Assembly: GCA_004352715.1 (NCBI GenBank)
Contig: SCFE01000044.1
Location: 2,098,372-2,162,371, forward strand
DNA from: Hofstenia miamia
Taxonomy: Eukaryota; Xenacoelomorpha; Acoela
Direction: 5' to 3'
Length of the DNA: 64,000 nt
Shown here: positions 1 to 10,588 of the stretch, in pieces
Layout: each line of letters starts with the position of its first letter
How positions within the stretch are numbered: the stretch's first letter is position 1
Program-made: the position numbers and the translations under genes
Notes under the pieces: model-generated
What the model saw: only the letters and a program-made list of their open reading frames with translations
Told to the model about the DNA's origin: nothing
Database searches by the model: none

Positions 1-51
<51 letters not shown>
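1..51. repeat. (ATT)n microsatellite
   Basis: Uninterrupted trinucleotide repeat at the window edge, so its full length is unknown. Confidence 0.95.
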
Positions 52-1330
52 GATTATTTTCTGAACATCATGAACAATTTGTTTCCATGATTTTTATTTT
101 TATTCTTGGTTTTTTAAAATTTAGTCGCTTTGACCAATTCATTAATTGTTTGAACTATGAGTATGTTTTAATTGTTCCACTGAAAATTGCAATATTTCAC
201 GTAATAGTATTAAAATGGCCGGCTACGGCTAAAGCCAACAGCTGCCTAACATCAAAATTTATTTTGCATGGCTTGATAAGGCCAAAAAATTGCTTGCTGT
301 AGAATCCCAACCATTTATGAGGAATCTTGCAGAACTCACAACATGATAAAAATGCTGTGAATCTTAGGAGTGATGGAAATATATAAGTTCAGATAATCAG
401 TCTTAAACCTCTGAATGCTTTTCTTAAAATCTGCCCTCAAAGCCTTGCTGAAACAAGCATAGACCAAGTCCTTGAGACTTCTAAGTGTAGCAACAAAATT
501 CAGAAATAGCAAAGTGCATATTGGTACTAGCAAATCAACTTTTTACAGCAGCATTCTAGCATTGTTGCCAATGAAATTTCCACCATGATAGTTTTCGTAA
601 TTAAATGACACTTATCCAATAATTTCTATGCAATGTCGCTGTGAATTGTGGGGATGATCCAATTAAAGGATGAAGTTTAGGGATGTTAGAACAGGAATAG
701 TCAGAGAATCGTCATTTATTTTAATGAGAGATGAATGTATTTCATTTCCATGGTTTTTTGCATTGCTTTTGGCATTATCTCACAATAAACATTTTTGTTG
801 CAGTAACGTTCCAAAAACGTCGATTTTGTAACATAAAGATGTTTTACAGATAATCTAAAATAAATGGTTAACCTAATGACAGCTATCCGCCTGGTCTGAT
901 GACATTACTTATAAAAGTGAATCAAATTAATAGGAAAGTTAAATGGGAAAAAACCCTATTCGTATACCTAACACAAAAACACACTTTCATAAACACTAAT
1001 GAAAAAGCTGATATCAATTTCAGAATGCTGGAGGTAGCCACCTGAAACCCGATGCATATGGTTCAGAGTCCCTGAATATCTACTCATGTGAATGAACATT
1101 TAGTTTTCTCTTTGCATTACAGAATCAAACAGAAGATAAATCCTGAATGATGTAGTTTATCAACCTTTCTTTTCTTGCCCATTGTTTTATATTACACTTT
1201 TTCAAACAAACAACATGTATCTGTTTTTCGTTCATTTGATTGGAGTGAATTTATCGATGATGCCATAGTTTTTAGCTCGTTTCTGAACTGAAACAATTCT
1301 TTTAAGATGATATTGGCAGCTCCTCCCCAG
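52..1330. other. AT-rich non-coding stretch
   Basis: Only short, non-conserved ORFs. I recognise no gene, RNA or repeat here. It ends where the family-G LTR begins at 1331. Confidence 0.5.
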
Positions 1331-1749
1331 TGTAATGTAATCCAATCATGTGTGGTCAAGTTAAGAAAAAAAGGAAGAAACTAAGACTGAATATTAAAAT
1401 AAATATTAATTGTACAACAAATGATTATGATTAATTAATTATTTGTAAAATTATAGTGCAGTAATTTTTGATATTAATTCATTTGGCAAAAAGGTACTAG
1501 ACCAAAATCGCAAATGCTAATTAAGGCAGAAGTGCGTCATCAGCAGATGAAAGAAAATTAAAGAATTAGAAATTGTCAACAACTTAGATTAGCAGGTACT
1601 AGTCAAATATTTGACTGTTTATTTTTTTTCACTATAAAAATTGTGTGATTTATCATTTTGGTGATGACTTGAACTTACTGGATTTACTTTGCGTTTTTGT
1701 ATCAGGTTATTTTATTAATTATAATGGAAAGCTAAACGTTCAAGCACTC
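1331..1749 (+). mobile_element. LTR of gypsy family G, copy 1, cut by a gap
   Basis: Starts TGTAATGTAATCC and is nearly identical to 2331-2750, offset by 1000-1001 bp. It stops exactly at the single N at 1750. The LTR start is fixed by the third copy at 17679-19048 (reverse), whose outer end is the same sequence and which is bounded by a near-matching 4-bp duplication. The content resembles U3: a CTATAAAA box at about 1632-1639 and the same overall plan as the main LTR family. Whether copy 1 is a real second LTR or an assembly duplicate cannot be decided from sequence. Confidence 0.6.
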
Positions 1750-1750
1750 N

Positions 1751-2359
1751 TTCAAATTCATTAATTTCAACATTTAGCTCATTATATTTCTTTTCCAATC
1801 TAGTATTTGCTTTAGTTAATCATCTCTTTCTTATACCATTATCAATTATAATTTTTTTTATTTGTACAATTATTTCTTCTTTTCCAGAATCATTGATTGC
1901 TTTAAGTTCATTTGGTAAAGTTAAGCTATATGTATTTAGAACATCTATATCAAAATTGGATTCAAGTTGTGGAGCCTTTGCTCCAAGAGAATTCTCATCT
2001 CCAATAGAACTTTCATCTTCTAACTGTTGTAGATTATTAAGATTATATGGCTTCTAATCCTCTATTGCATTTTGCAATTGCCTTTGATTTTTTCTCATTT
2101 GAACTAATTCATTTGTTTGATCCATTAGAGTTTCTTTAATGACATTTGTTTGATCTTTTAACAGATCTCCTTGATCTGAAATAGTTTTTGTAATAGGTTT
2201 GCATGCTTCTTGTAAGTTGTACTGTACTTCATTTTGTTGGTTAATGTAGTCATGTTTTTGTTGTAAATTCTTTTTTTCTTGCTTACTGACTTCATCTTCA
2301 AGATTTAATAGTTTTCTATATTCATCATAATGTAAAGTAATCCAATCATGTGTGGTCAA
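1751..2359 (-). pseudogene. broken ORF of unknown function between two LTR copies
   Basis: One minus-strand frame reads from 2359 to the gap at 1750 with two in-frame stops (TAG near 2054, TGA near 1830), giving about 200 residues. The product is hydrophilic and predicted to be largely helical, rich in K, E, N and Q, with a repeated D-Q-T/N-E pattern in the first hundred residues and a K/E-rich helical tail. The first few codons (M-T-T-H-D-W) lie inside the LTR that starts at 2331, so the native start was probably elsewhere. It could be a Gag-like or other element-encoded structural protein. It runs against the LTR orientation, so it need not belong to the same element. I do not recognise the family. 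Confidence 0.45.
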
Positions 2360-3555
2360 GTTAAGAAGATAGAGGAAGAAACTAAGACTGAATATTAAAA
2401 TAAATATTAATTGTACAACACGTGATAATGATTAATTAATTATTTGTAAAATTGTAGTGCAGTAATTTTTGATATTAATTCATTTGGCAAAAAGGTACTA
2501 GACCAAAATCGCAAATGCTAATTAAGGCAGAAGTGCGTCATCAGCAGACGAAAGAAAATTAAAGAATTAGAAATTGTCAACAACTTAGATTAGCAGGTAC
2601 TAGTCAAATATTTGACTGTTTATTTTTTTTCACTATAAAAATTGTGTGATTTATCATTTTGGTGATGACTTGAACTTACTGGATTTACTTTGCGTTTTTG
2701 TATCAGGTTATTTTATTAATTATAATGGAAAGCTAAACGTTCAAGCACTCGGGTATTCTAGATGGTGGTTCACTACTTTATTTAATGGGGGCATCATTGA
2801 TAGCGAGTGCTTACCCAATGTGCTCATAGGTTAGGTATACGGATAGGGGTTTTTACTCGTATTAGCTTTCCTATCGTTCGTTGTTCATATTATTGCATTT
2901 ATTACATTATGTTATTACATCTAGCCCTCATAGGAAGTTACGAAATCAGTTTGTGTTATCTTGTACGGAATTTATTACATATAGTTACCAGTGGACCGAA
3001 GTTATACCAATTTACCATTTTTGTTATGACAGTATTGGTTGTTCACATGTACTCTAGGTTAACATGTAGTTATTTATATGTAAGGATATTATATGTAAGG
3101 AAACATAACAAGCTAATGCATCCCAGTTTGAGAGATTCCCTTATTTTACAAACTTGGTAATAACAAGAACAATCAATGCACTAAATTAATAAGGTATCAC
3201 ACATTGTCACTATCGCATTCATGCACACTACTTCACTGCACTGAGTCATTGGAATTGTGGTTGGTGTCTCTCTCAATGTTTCAGTATCAGATGGAAATAC
3301 TCGTTATAGCATAATTCTTTGATTCCTCTTTTGTGCTTTGCTTCTGGTCGGGTAGATTACCCTGTACATTGTACCATCTATCTCGTGTCTTGTATCTAAA
3401 AGGATAGTTGTTAGTGTCGTATCAATGCTAGTTGATCAGATAATAATTTAATTAACAAACAACTAAACAGTAGAACCAAAGAAGAGAGATGGAAATTTGG
3501 GATCTGTCACCTACTGTACTAGTCAAGGAGAGAAAAATGTCACAGCAGCTCCTAA
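2331..3555 (+). mobile_element. LTR of gypsy family G, copy 2
   Basis: Begins TGTAAAGTAATCC. It matches copy 1 over its first 420 bp and matches the reverse solo LTR at 17679-19048, for example the GGAAAGCTAAA block near 2727. It carries a CTATAAAA box near 2633 and a segment near 2830 resembling the GTTAGGT...GGAGTTTTT block just downstream of the TATA region in the main LTR family. ORFs of 62 and 117 codons within it (2646-2834, 2807-3160) are LTR sequence, not genes. The 3' edge is approximate: similarity runs to about 3535 and minus-strand LINE sequence starts at about 3556. Confidence 0.6.
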
Positions 3556-4862
3556 ATTAAGTTAAGCTTTATTAGTAGGAAGGTTGGCAAGATTCTACAC
3601 CAGACTTTGCAGCAGTATGTGAGTTGTGGAAGCACTATAGATGAATATAAATGTGCCAGTTCTTTACCCAAGAATCCTAGGCGCTTGAGCTTGAGAATAA
3701 GGTATATCTTACTGTTGGCCTTTTTAATAATGGTCTCAATATGGGCAGCAAAAGTCAGATTATCATCCAGAGTAACACCAAGGATTTTAATGGAATGTGA
3801 GCGTGATATGTTAGGTAATTCAGGTACAGACTGTCTCCCAAAATTGATTGTCATTTCTTGACTTTTAGAGCTGTTGAACTTAAGGTTCTTTGATGAGAAA
3901 TGATTATCCAAAGTATTGACGACCATAAAAGCCACGTCTAGGAATGATAACTGCCCGGGATGACCTATGTGAGATCATCTGCAAATCCTGAAAGGCTGGC
4001 GTGATCGACGACTATGGGTTCCAGAAAGTGTTGTCAATGAATGTATTAAACAAAAACGGGTCACTTATATTACCCTGTGGTACTCCACACTTTGATGGAA
4101 GTAAACCAGATGAAATACCATTAATGAAGGTATAATGGTGACGATTCGAGATAAAATCCAGGTACCATTTGATAATATTGCAATCAACCATGGGTGACAA
4201 GGACATAAAACCATCAGAAATAGATTTGTGGCTGATTGAGTCGAAGGCTTTAGTCATATCAAGGGCAATGATCCTACAATAATTACTAATGTGGCGACAA
4301 AGTTGAATGTCATGAAGGATTTTGATGAGCACACAACTCATTGAACTACATTTCCTGAACCCAAATTGGCCAAGGTTAAGGGTTGATTAATAAGTTCTGC
4401 AAACAAATTTATCGTAAACCAAACACTCAAATACTCTGGAAAAAACTGGAGTAATTGAAATAGGGCGGTGATGTTTTAGTTCACTGGGATTAGTAATCTT
4501 CGGTATCAGAATAATTTTCAACTTGGATGGGAATGGGCTATTTGTGATGGATAAATTAAAGATAGAACACGAGGTTGAGCAAGAAATGGAGCAGCGTACA
4601 TGACAATCCAGTAAGGCAAGCCCATGTTTTTGTTTGCTGTCTTTTTGACCCAAACAAGATACTGATAAACCTCATCAACAGTGAAAAAAGGAGAATGTGA
4701 GGAAGGCAGATCATCTGGAATATTAATACTTTCTCCTTCACATGAGAAAGAGTTGAAATACTCGTTTAACTGCTCAGCTGAAAAAGCACACTTGGTCTTG
4801 GCCTGACCTGACATGTAGCTCATAATATTCTGCCACCACATTCTGCTTCCAATCTTCCCATT
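3552..4862 (-). pseudogene. LINE reverse transcriptase (CR1/Jockey-like), broken
   Basis: Read from the minus strand, fragments follow RT order: a pre-RT segment (4518-4841, VKKTANKNMG), an RPIS core start (4387-4653), the L-D-M-T-K-A-F-D-S block and G-V-P-Q-G block (4012-4341), then a C-terminal segment with I-L-G-V-T-L-D-D (3552-3935). These are standard LINE RT landmarks. The Y-x-D-D catalytic block is lost at the break between 3935 and 4012. Frameshifts separate the pieces. It follows the PHD-finger ORF directly, with no endonuclease domain between them. Confidence 0.8.
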
Positions 4863-5222
4863 GTCTCTGCCATTCTGTTTAATCTGATTTCAAATTTCGA
4901 CGTCAATTTGTTTCGCATCAGAAAAATGATTCTTTCTCATGAGTCTGTTCTTTTTCTTCTCAAATGCTTTAACTTCATCTTGGACTTCCTTCAATTGAGC
5001 ACTGCCAAAATCCGAAGTCTCCAGACTAGATAAACACTCATTGCAAAACCAAACTAGATTGTCAAACTTTGAAATGACGATAAACTCATCTTTCATGATG
5101 TTGTTGCACTTGGTGTGTTGCCAGACGTGACACTTGTCGCATTGTATCCAGTTTTTCCCAGTCGTCTTCTTGCACTTCTAACAGTTCTCTTTCTCTTCAG
5201 TCACTGAGCCACCACGGCTCAT
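4863..5222 (-). pseudogene. LINE ORF1-like protein with PHD finger
   Basis: Starts with ATG at 5222 (M-S-R-G-G-S-V). A C4HC3 PHD zinc finger spans 5183 to 5034: C-x2-C (interrupted by one TAG), C-D-K-C, x4, H-x2-C, then W-F-C-N-E-C. A charged K/E-rich segment follows (E-K-K-K-N-R-L-M-R-K), then a stop. PHD fingers bind histone tails and are known in ORF1 proteins of some CR1-group LINEs, so a chromatin-targeting role is inferred. The next recognisable segment downstream is already pre-RT, so an internal deletion has removed the endonuclease. It abuts a second LINE in the opposite orientation. Confidence 0.75.
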
Positions 5223-5249
5223 CCATATATATGAAACAACCTAATTAAA

Positions 5250-5564
5250 CTTTATAATAAACAGGCACGATCAAATAACTGAATACCTAAATAAGTACAA
5301 CCTACTGTCAAATACTCAATTTGGTTTTCGAAAAAATTTCTCAACCGCAGATGCCCATTTAAGAGTCACAGAAAACTGGAGATTGTCACTGGACGCAAAT
5401 AAGTTTGTAGCTATTGCTTGCCTAGATCTTTCTAAAGCTTTTGATTCTATTAATCATAGCATACTAATAAAAAAATTATCCTATATGGGTTTTTCTAATA
5501 AAAGCAGAAATTTGATAACTACTTATTTGAAGGATAGGTTTCAGAGAGTAAAGATAAGCGATAT
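5250..5564 (+). pseudogene. LINE reverse transcriptase, 5' part, split by element A
   Basis: Encodes an RT N-terminal core: Q-F-G-F-R, then A-C-L-D-L-S-K-A-F-D-S-I-N-H (catalytic Asp block). The frame runs to K-I-S-D-I and is then cut by an LTR retrotransposon. The continuation is at 21003. Upstream of about 5250 the LINE is truncated against the minus-strand PHD LINE. Confidence 0.85.
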
Positions 5565-6782
5565 TGTAGCATCACCCAAAAAGAATAAGCTGCAAACAAA
5601 AGAGATCAGCGTCGAATGATTAACAGTGATTAAATATAATCAGAAATATGATTGTAAAATGTAGGTAATTATCTTATTCATTTTGTAATATGCAACCAAG
5701 TTACAATATTGTACATTATGAGAAAAATACCGGAGCCGATTAAGTATTTTTTGACNNNNNNNNNNNNNNNNNNNNNNNNNNNNNNNNNNNNNNNNNNNNN
5801 NNNNNNNNNNNNNNNNNNNNNNNNNNNNNNNNNNNNNNNNNNNNNNNNNNNNNNNNNNNNNNNNNNNNNNNNNNNNNNNNNNNNNNNNNNNNNNNNNNNN
5901 NNNNNNNNNNNNNNNNNNNNNNNNNNNNNNNNNNNNNNNNNNNNNNNNNNNNNNNNNNNNNNNNNNNNNNNNNNNNNNNNNNNNNNNNNNNNNNNNNNNN
6001 NNNNNNNNNNNNNNNNNNNNNNNNNNNNNNNNNNNNNNNNNNNNNNNNNNNNNNNNNNNNNNNNNNNNNNNNNNNNNNNNNNNNNNNNNNNNNNNNNNNN
6101 NNNNNNNNNNNNNNNNNNNNNNNNNNNNNNNNNNNNNNNNNNNNNNNNNNNNNNNNNNNNNNNNNNNNNNNNNNNNNNNNNNNNNNNNNNNNNNNNNNNN
6201 NNNNNNNNNNNNNNNNNNNNNNNNNNNNNNNNNNNNNNNNNNNNNNNNNNNNNNNNNNNNNNNNNNNNNNNNNNNNNNNNNNNNNNNNNNNNNNNNNNNN
6301 NNNNNNNNNNNNNNNNNTTAAAGCCAGTAATTTTACGGTAATGGCTACTTTAATATTAACTTAATGCAGTTAGTGTCAACACCTGGTTGCTTTACTTATT
6401 CAATCCAACAAACACTTTACAAAATTGAGTTTAAGTCAGTTGTATCTTGACTTGAGTACATGCACTGAGCTAATGTAAGGTACACATAATTAGTCCTCAT
6501 TGAGCTGAGATGGTGCAGCGAACTTGGTCAATTGCTAATGAAGGAGAGGAACTGTTGTGTGGAGATCGGCTTCGGGCAGTAGCCCAAAGATGATTGATGA
6601 GAGAAACTGCATGGCTTCGTCACCTAAACAATGATGATTAGTACTCAGCTAACATAACTAGTTATATAAAGAGGAAAAGTCTAGCAGTCTATTAACTCAG
6701 TAAATCCTCACCCACTGTTTATCGAGTGATAGTTACTAATGATGATACACTGTGCTAAAAGGGGCCAGTGCAGGATGTTACA
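5565..6782 (+). repeat. 5' LTR of element A
   Basis: Starts TGTAGCATC after ATAT and ends GGATGTTACA directly before the primer site. A 562-N gap (5756-6317) covers the middle. The matching part of the 3' LTR suggests about 500 bp are missing. Confidence 0.9.
5756..6317. other. assembly gap inside 5' LTR of A
   Basis: Run of N. Flanks match continuous LTR sequence elsewhere in the window. ORFs spanning it are artefacts. Confidence 0.99.
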
Positions 6783-6796
6783 TGGCGACCGTGACA
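6783..6796 (+). promoter_or_regulatory. primer binding site, tRNA-Arg(UCG) type
   Basis: TGGCGACCGTGACA follows the LTR with no spacer. It is complementary to the 3' end of animal tRNA-Arg(UCG) including CCA, the primer used by Drosophila 412/mdg1-group elements as I recall it. Equivalent sites are at 38812-38826 (element C, one mismatch) and 63295-63308 minus (element E, one mismatch). Confidence 0.85.
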
Positions 6797-6995
6797 AATA
6801 AGAACAAAGTCAACGGAGAGGAAACACACAGTGATACTCTTTCAGAACTCTGAAACAAACTCAAGGAAAAAGGAAGCAACAGAGCAGCGAACGAAAATAC
6901 AAAGTCAGCAAAGGCAGAAAATACTAACTGCAACAAGTGCAAATGGGACTCTTGAATCATAACCAAATTGGAAAGCCACTATGACATCAAGAAAT

Positions 6996-8749
6996 AATGA
7001 CGAATAACAAAAGCAACAAGAGAGGAAGCGCAAAGAAAGCAATACCAAAAACTAACACCCCCATGACAACATGATCGTCATCATACCCAAGGAATTCCAA
7101 AGATACCCAAACCCCAGAGTCAATAAGACAGGAATCCTCTTCTGAACCAGAAACCCCAGAGATTCTGGAAATTTTGAAAAAAAATAACGAAACCAAAAAA
7201 CTCTTGTGAGAAGAAATAGGTTTACTAACAAAGATGATAGAAGACATTGAGCTAGCGAGTGCAGAAACAATTAGAAATATCCAACTTGACATGGATACAA
7301 GACTAATCAAACAAAGCAAAGTATTCCAGAATGAGATCAAGGCACAAAGCAACTAACAGAATCGAACAGTAGATTTCTAGAGCAGAATCAGCTCTTGCAA
7401 GAAAAGAATAAGGTATTAGAGATAACAAACCAGCAACTAATACAAGCCAACGATATACAAGCTGCAGAGATAATGCAATTAAGGAACAAAATAATTCGAC
7501 TCGAAACGAACAAGAGTGAACAGCCAGCACAATTACAACAGGACGTGCTGGAAGTACAAAACAAACAACTTAATGGAGAAAATGATTTGAGACTAGAAGA
7601 AATAGCTCATCTAAAAGATAAACTGAGAATATTGCAACTGAACAAAGAAGAACGACAAGAAAAGATACATTCCCACAACTTTCAGTTCGTAGGCAGAAAG
7701 GAATGCAAAGTAAAAGCATCACCACTCAATGATCACTTATTGGAAGAAGATTCTTCAGACGATGAGAATGAGGTGGAGAAAAACAAATTCATAGACGAAA
7801 TCACAAAAGTGATAATGACACAACTGCAAAGAGAAGAAGGGACAATGAAACACTTGAAACCCAAATACCGTAACTCAATACTGAACCAAGAATTGGGAAA
7901 CGACATGATCCCTTGTAAAGCCACTCTACCAAAATTTAATGGCAGAGTAGATGGCTACAACCCAAATTTCAGGGAATGGCTCCAAATGTTCGAGCTAATG
8001 ATGGCAGAAAGAAAAGTGAGCCAACACTCAGCAGTGGCGAGATTCCCCCTATTCTTGACGGGAGCGGCAGCACAGCATTACCTGCTGCTAGATCCAGAAA
8101 CAAAGACAGATTGCGAACTACTAATCAGTGAATTAATCAAATATTATGGAAACGAAAGTTTCAAAAATCAATATAGGATAATTCTAAATGGAACAAAAAT
8201 GAAGAAGACTGATGACATTCGCAATTGCATACAACAGGTCAAGAGGCTGGTCACGTTAAGCTCAAGAGAAAACCAATACTCAAAATACAACCTCTTCTCA
8301 CATATTTGCAAAGGTATGCCTGACAACATAAGGACACAATTTGAAATCAAGTGTGATGCAGACAATAAACTAGAGAAAATGATCAGAAAGGCAGTGGACA
8401 TACAAGCCACTATTGAAAACAATGCAAGAATAAACGAGAAAGCAGCATGGCACAGAGAAACACCAATGTAGAGGAGCAACGTTAAACTAAAGAATACAAT
8501 GAAAACTTACGAAACAGACAAACAGGAGAAAACAATAAAATAAAAACCAGAGATGGAAAAATGAAGAAGGTCAGCGAAAAAGATGTGAAATGTTATAATT
8601 GTGGGAAGAAAGGACACAAAAGAGATGAATGCCACAAACAAATAAACATGATTGGAGAAGAGCAAGGATACTTTGAAGACAAAGACTTAATAGAATCAGA
8701 GGGAGAAATGAACGAAGAACCCCAAACTGAAGAAGAATTGGAAAACTAA
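6996..8749 (+). pseudogene. gag: Gag of element A (coiled coil, capsid, CCHC knuckle)
   Basis: Proposed start at ATG 6996 (M-T-N-N-K-S), matched by ATG 63090 in element E. Domains in order: basic/Ser-rich N-terminus; long coiled coil (about 7150-7670, heptad-like L/I with Q, N, E); capsid segment typical of retrotransposon Gag (7900-8460, with F-L-T-G-A-A-A-Q-H-Y); CCHC zinc knuckle at 8591-8632 (C-Y-N-C-x4-H-x4-C); acidic tail ending L-E-N-stop at 8749. The main open piece is 7395-8471. Damage: TGA near 7066 (shared with element E), TGA 7207-7209 where E has CGA, a frameshift near 7350, TAG after 8468 where E has TGG, and a small indel near 8535. Pol begins in the -1 frame across the stop. 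Confidence 0.88.
8740..8746 (+). promoter_or_regulatory. candidate -1 frameshift site at end of Gag
   Basis: GGAAAAC immediately precedes the Gag stop. In A, B, C and E the -1 frame is open across this stop and runs into protease, encoding a conserved K-L then A-P-T-like linker. The heptamer is not a canonical X-XXY-YYZ site, so the exact slip point is unproven. Confidence 0.4.
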
Positions 8750-8825
8750 ATGGAGCACTGACTCTTAAAAACCGCGCATCAATAATGATTATGGCGAACA
8801 TGGCTACAGTGAACACAATGACAAT

Positions 8826-10327
8826 TGTAACATCCTCCACCTAGCTTATTGCGCCATGTCTAATTACTGATAATGAGTACTCGGTAAATTGCGGGTGAGG
8901 AGTTACCAAGTTGTTGAACCGTCAGACCTTTCTCTCTTATTAACTAGTTATGTTAATTAAATGATTGAGCATTGACTATCACTGTTTAGGTGACAGAGCC
9001 GTATGACGCTTCCTCTCCAGTTCTTCCATGGGCTACTGCCCGAAGCCGATCTCCACAAAACAGTTCCTCTCCTTCATGAACAATGACTGAATCCACGGCA
9101 CAACCTCAGCTCAACTGGNNNNNNNNNNNNNNNNNNNNNNNNNNNNNNNNNNNNNNNNNNNNNNNNNNNNNNNNNNNNNNNNNNNNNNNNNNNNNNNNNN
9201 NNNNNNNNNNNNNNNNNNNNNNNNNNNNNNNNNNNNNNNNNNNNNNNNNNNNNNNNNNNNNNNNNNNNNNNNNNNNNNNNNNNNNNNNNNNNNNNNNNNN
9301 NNNNNNNNNNNNNNNNNNNNNNNNNNNNNNNNNNNNNNNNNNNNNNNNNNNNNNNNNNNNNNNNNNNNNNNNNNNNNNNNNNNNNNNNNNNNNNNNNNNN
9401 NNNNNNNNNNNNNNNNNNNNNNNNNNNNNNNNNNNNNNNNNNNNNNNNNNNNNNNNNNNNNNNNNNNNNNNNNNNNNNNNNNNNNNNNNNNNNNNNNNNN
9501 NNNNNNNNNNNNNNNNNNNNNNNNNNNNNNNNNNNNNNNNNNNNNNNNNNNNNNNNNNNNNNNNNNNNNNNNNNNNNNNNNNNNNNNNNNNNNNNNNNNN
9601 NNNNNNNNNNNNNNNNNNNNNNNNNNNNNNNNNNNNNNNNNNNNNNNNNNNNNNNNNNNNNNNNNNNNNNNNNNNNNNNNNNNNNNNNNNNNNNNNNNNN
9701 NNNNNNNNNNNNNNNNNNNNNNNNNNNNNNNNNNNNNNNNNNNNNNNNNNNNNNNNNNNNNNNNNNNNNNNNNNNNNNNNNNNNNNNNNNNNNNNNNNNN
9801 NNNNNNNNNNNNNNNNNNNNNNNNNNNNNNNNNNNNNNAAAAACTCCTAACTGTAACATAAGTGCGGTTTCATGACTGGCACAAGGACCCTTCGAATTGA
9901 TCCCGTGATGGAATCCAGCCACTACTCGACACAACTTGCCTAGCTGCACATTTTATTAAATAATCAAACCAGATAAGAGTAGAATGAAAATAAAATAAAC
10001 TCCAAAGAATTTATTGTTCATCAAATTTCTGGTTAGTTCAAAGCTATTTATAAAAATTTTCCAAAAGTACCTGCCAATTTTAAATTTCAAATGATTCATC
10101 TGCCAATATGGCTGTTCCTATGTAAGCGTTATTTCGCTCAATTTAATTTGTCAAATGTTACTTGATCGGCTAACAAGTTTTCCTTTTTTTGAACAATATT
10201 AAAGCTTAGTTGCATCTTACAAAAATAACTAAGATCATTAACTAAATTTTACAATCAATTCTAATTATTATTAATCATTCGACGTTGTTCTTTGCTTGCA
10301 GCTTAGTTGCTTTTGGATGATGCTACA
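8826..10327 (-). mobile_element. solo LTR (main family, reverse) nested in element A
   Basis: Reads TGTAACATCC...GATGATGCTACA, the reverse complement of the LTR. It is flanked by the 4-bp duplication CAAT (8822-8825 and 10328-10331). Removing it and one CAAT rejoins the pol frame at M-T-I / S-V-N-G, as in uninterrupted element E. It includes a 720-N gap (9119-9838); the matching LTR at the window's right end suggests only about 380 bp are missing. Confidence 0.93.
9119..9838. other. assembly gap in solo LTR
   Basis: Run of N. Predicted ORFs across it are artefacts. Confidence 0.99.
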
Positions 10328-10331
10328 CAAT

Positions 10332-10588
10332 ATCTGTTAATGGAATAATGATAAAAGCAACCATTGACACGGGAGTGGCAACTTCAATAATTACGGACAA
10401 CTGCGCAACAAAGTTATGTTTTACAAGAGAAGATCTCACCAAGTGCAATAAAAAACTCATAAATGCATCTGGCAAATATATCAATACAAAGGGAACATTG
10501 GAAGTGGTGCAGCTAAGAGTGGCAAGCACGACGTTTGTGCAATCATTAGTAGTAGTGGATACGCACAATAACATGCTACCATATGAAA
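10332..10588 (+). pseudogene. pol: aspartic protease of element A, cut by a gap
   Basis: Retropepsin-like. The catalytic D-T-G is at about 10363-10371 (A-T-I-D-T-G), followed by the conserved S-I-I-T-D and the V-V-D-T-H-N-N flap-side block shared by B, C and E. The N-terminal part of the frame lies before the nested LTR (8750-8825, -1 frame relative to Gag). The C-terminal part is lost in the gap; elements B and C show an I-L-G-D-D-F-L block there. This and E are the only copies here with an intact D-T-G: C has D-M-G, B has N-R-G and D has K-T-R. Confidence 0.85.

Noticed and set aside
2807-3160. 117-codon hydrophobic ORF as a membrane protein
   Set aside because: Lies within family-G LTR sequence and has no counterpart frame in the copy at 17679-19048.
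6782-6784. ATG formed by the last LTR base and the primer site as Gag start
   Set aside because: Any LTR ending in CA followed directly by TGG gives CATGG. The frame closes after about 17-23 codons in A and E and is not the Gag frame.
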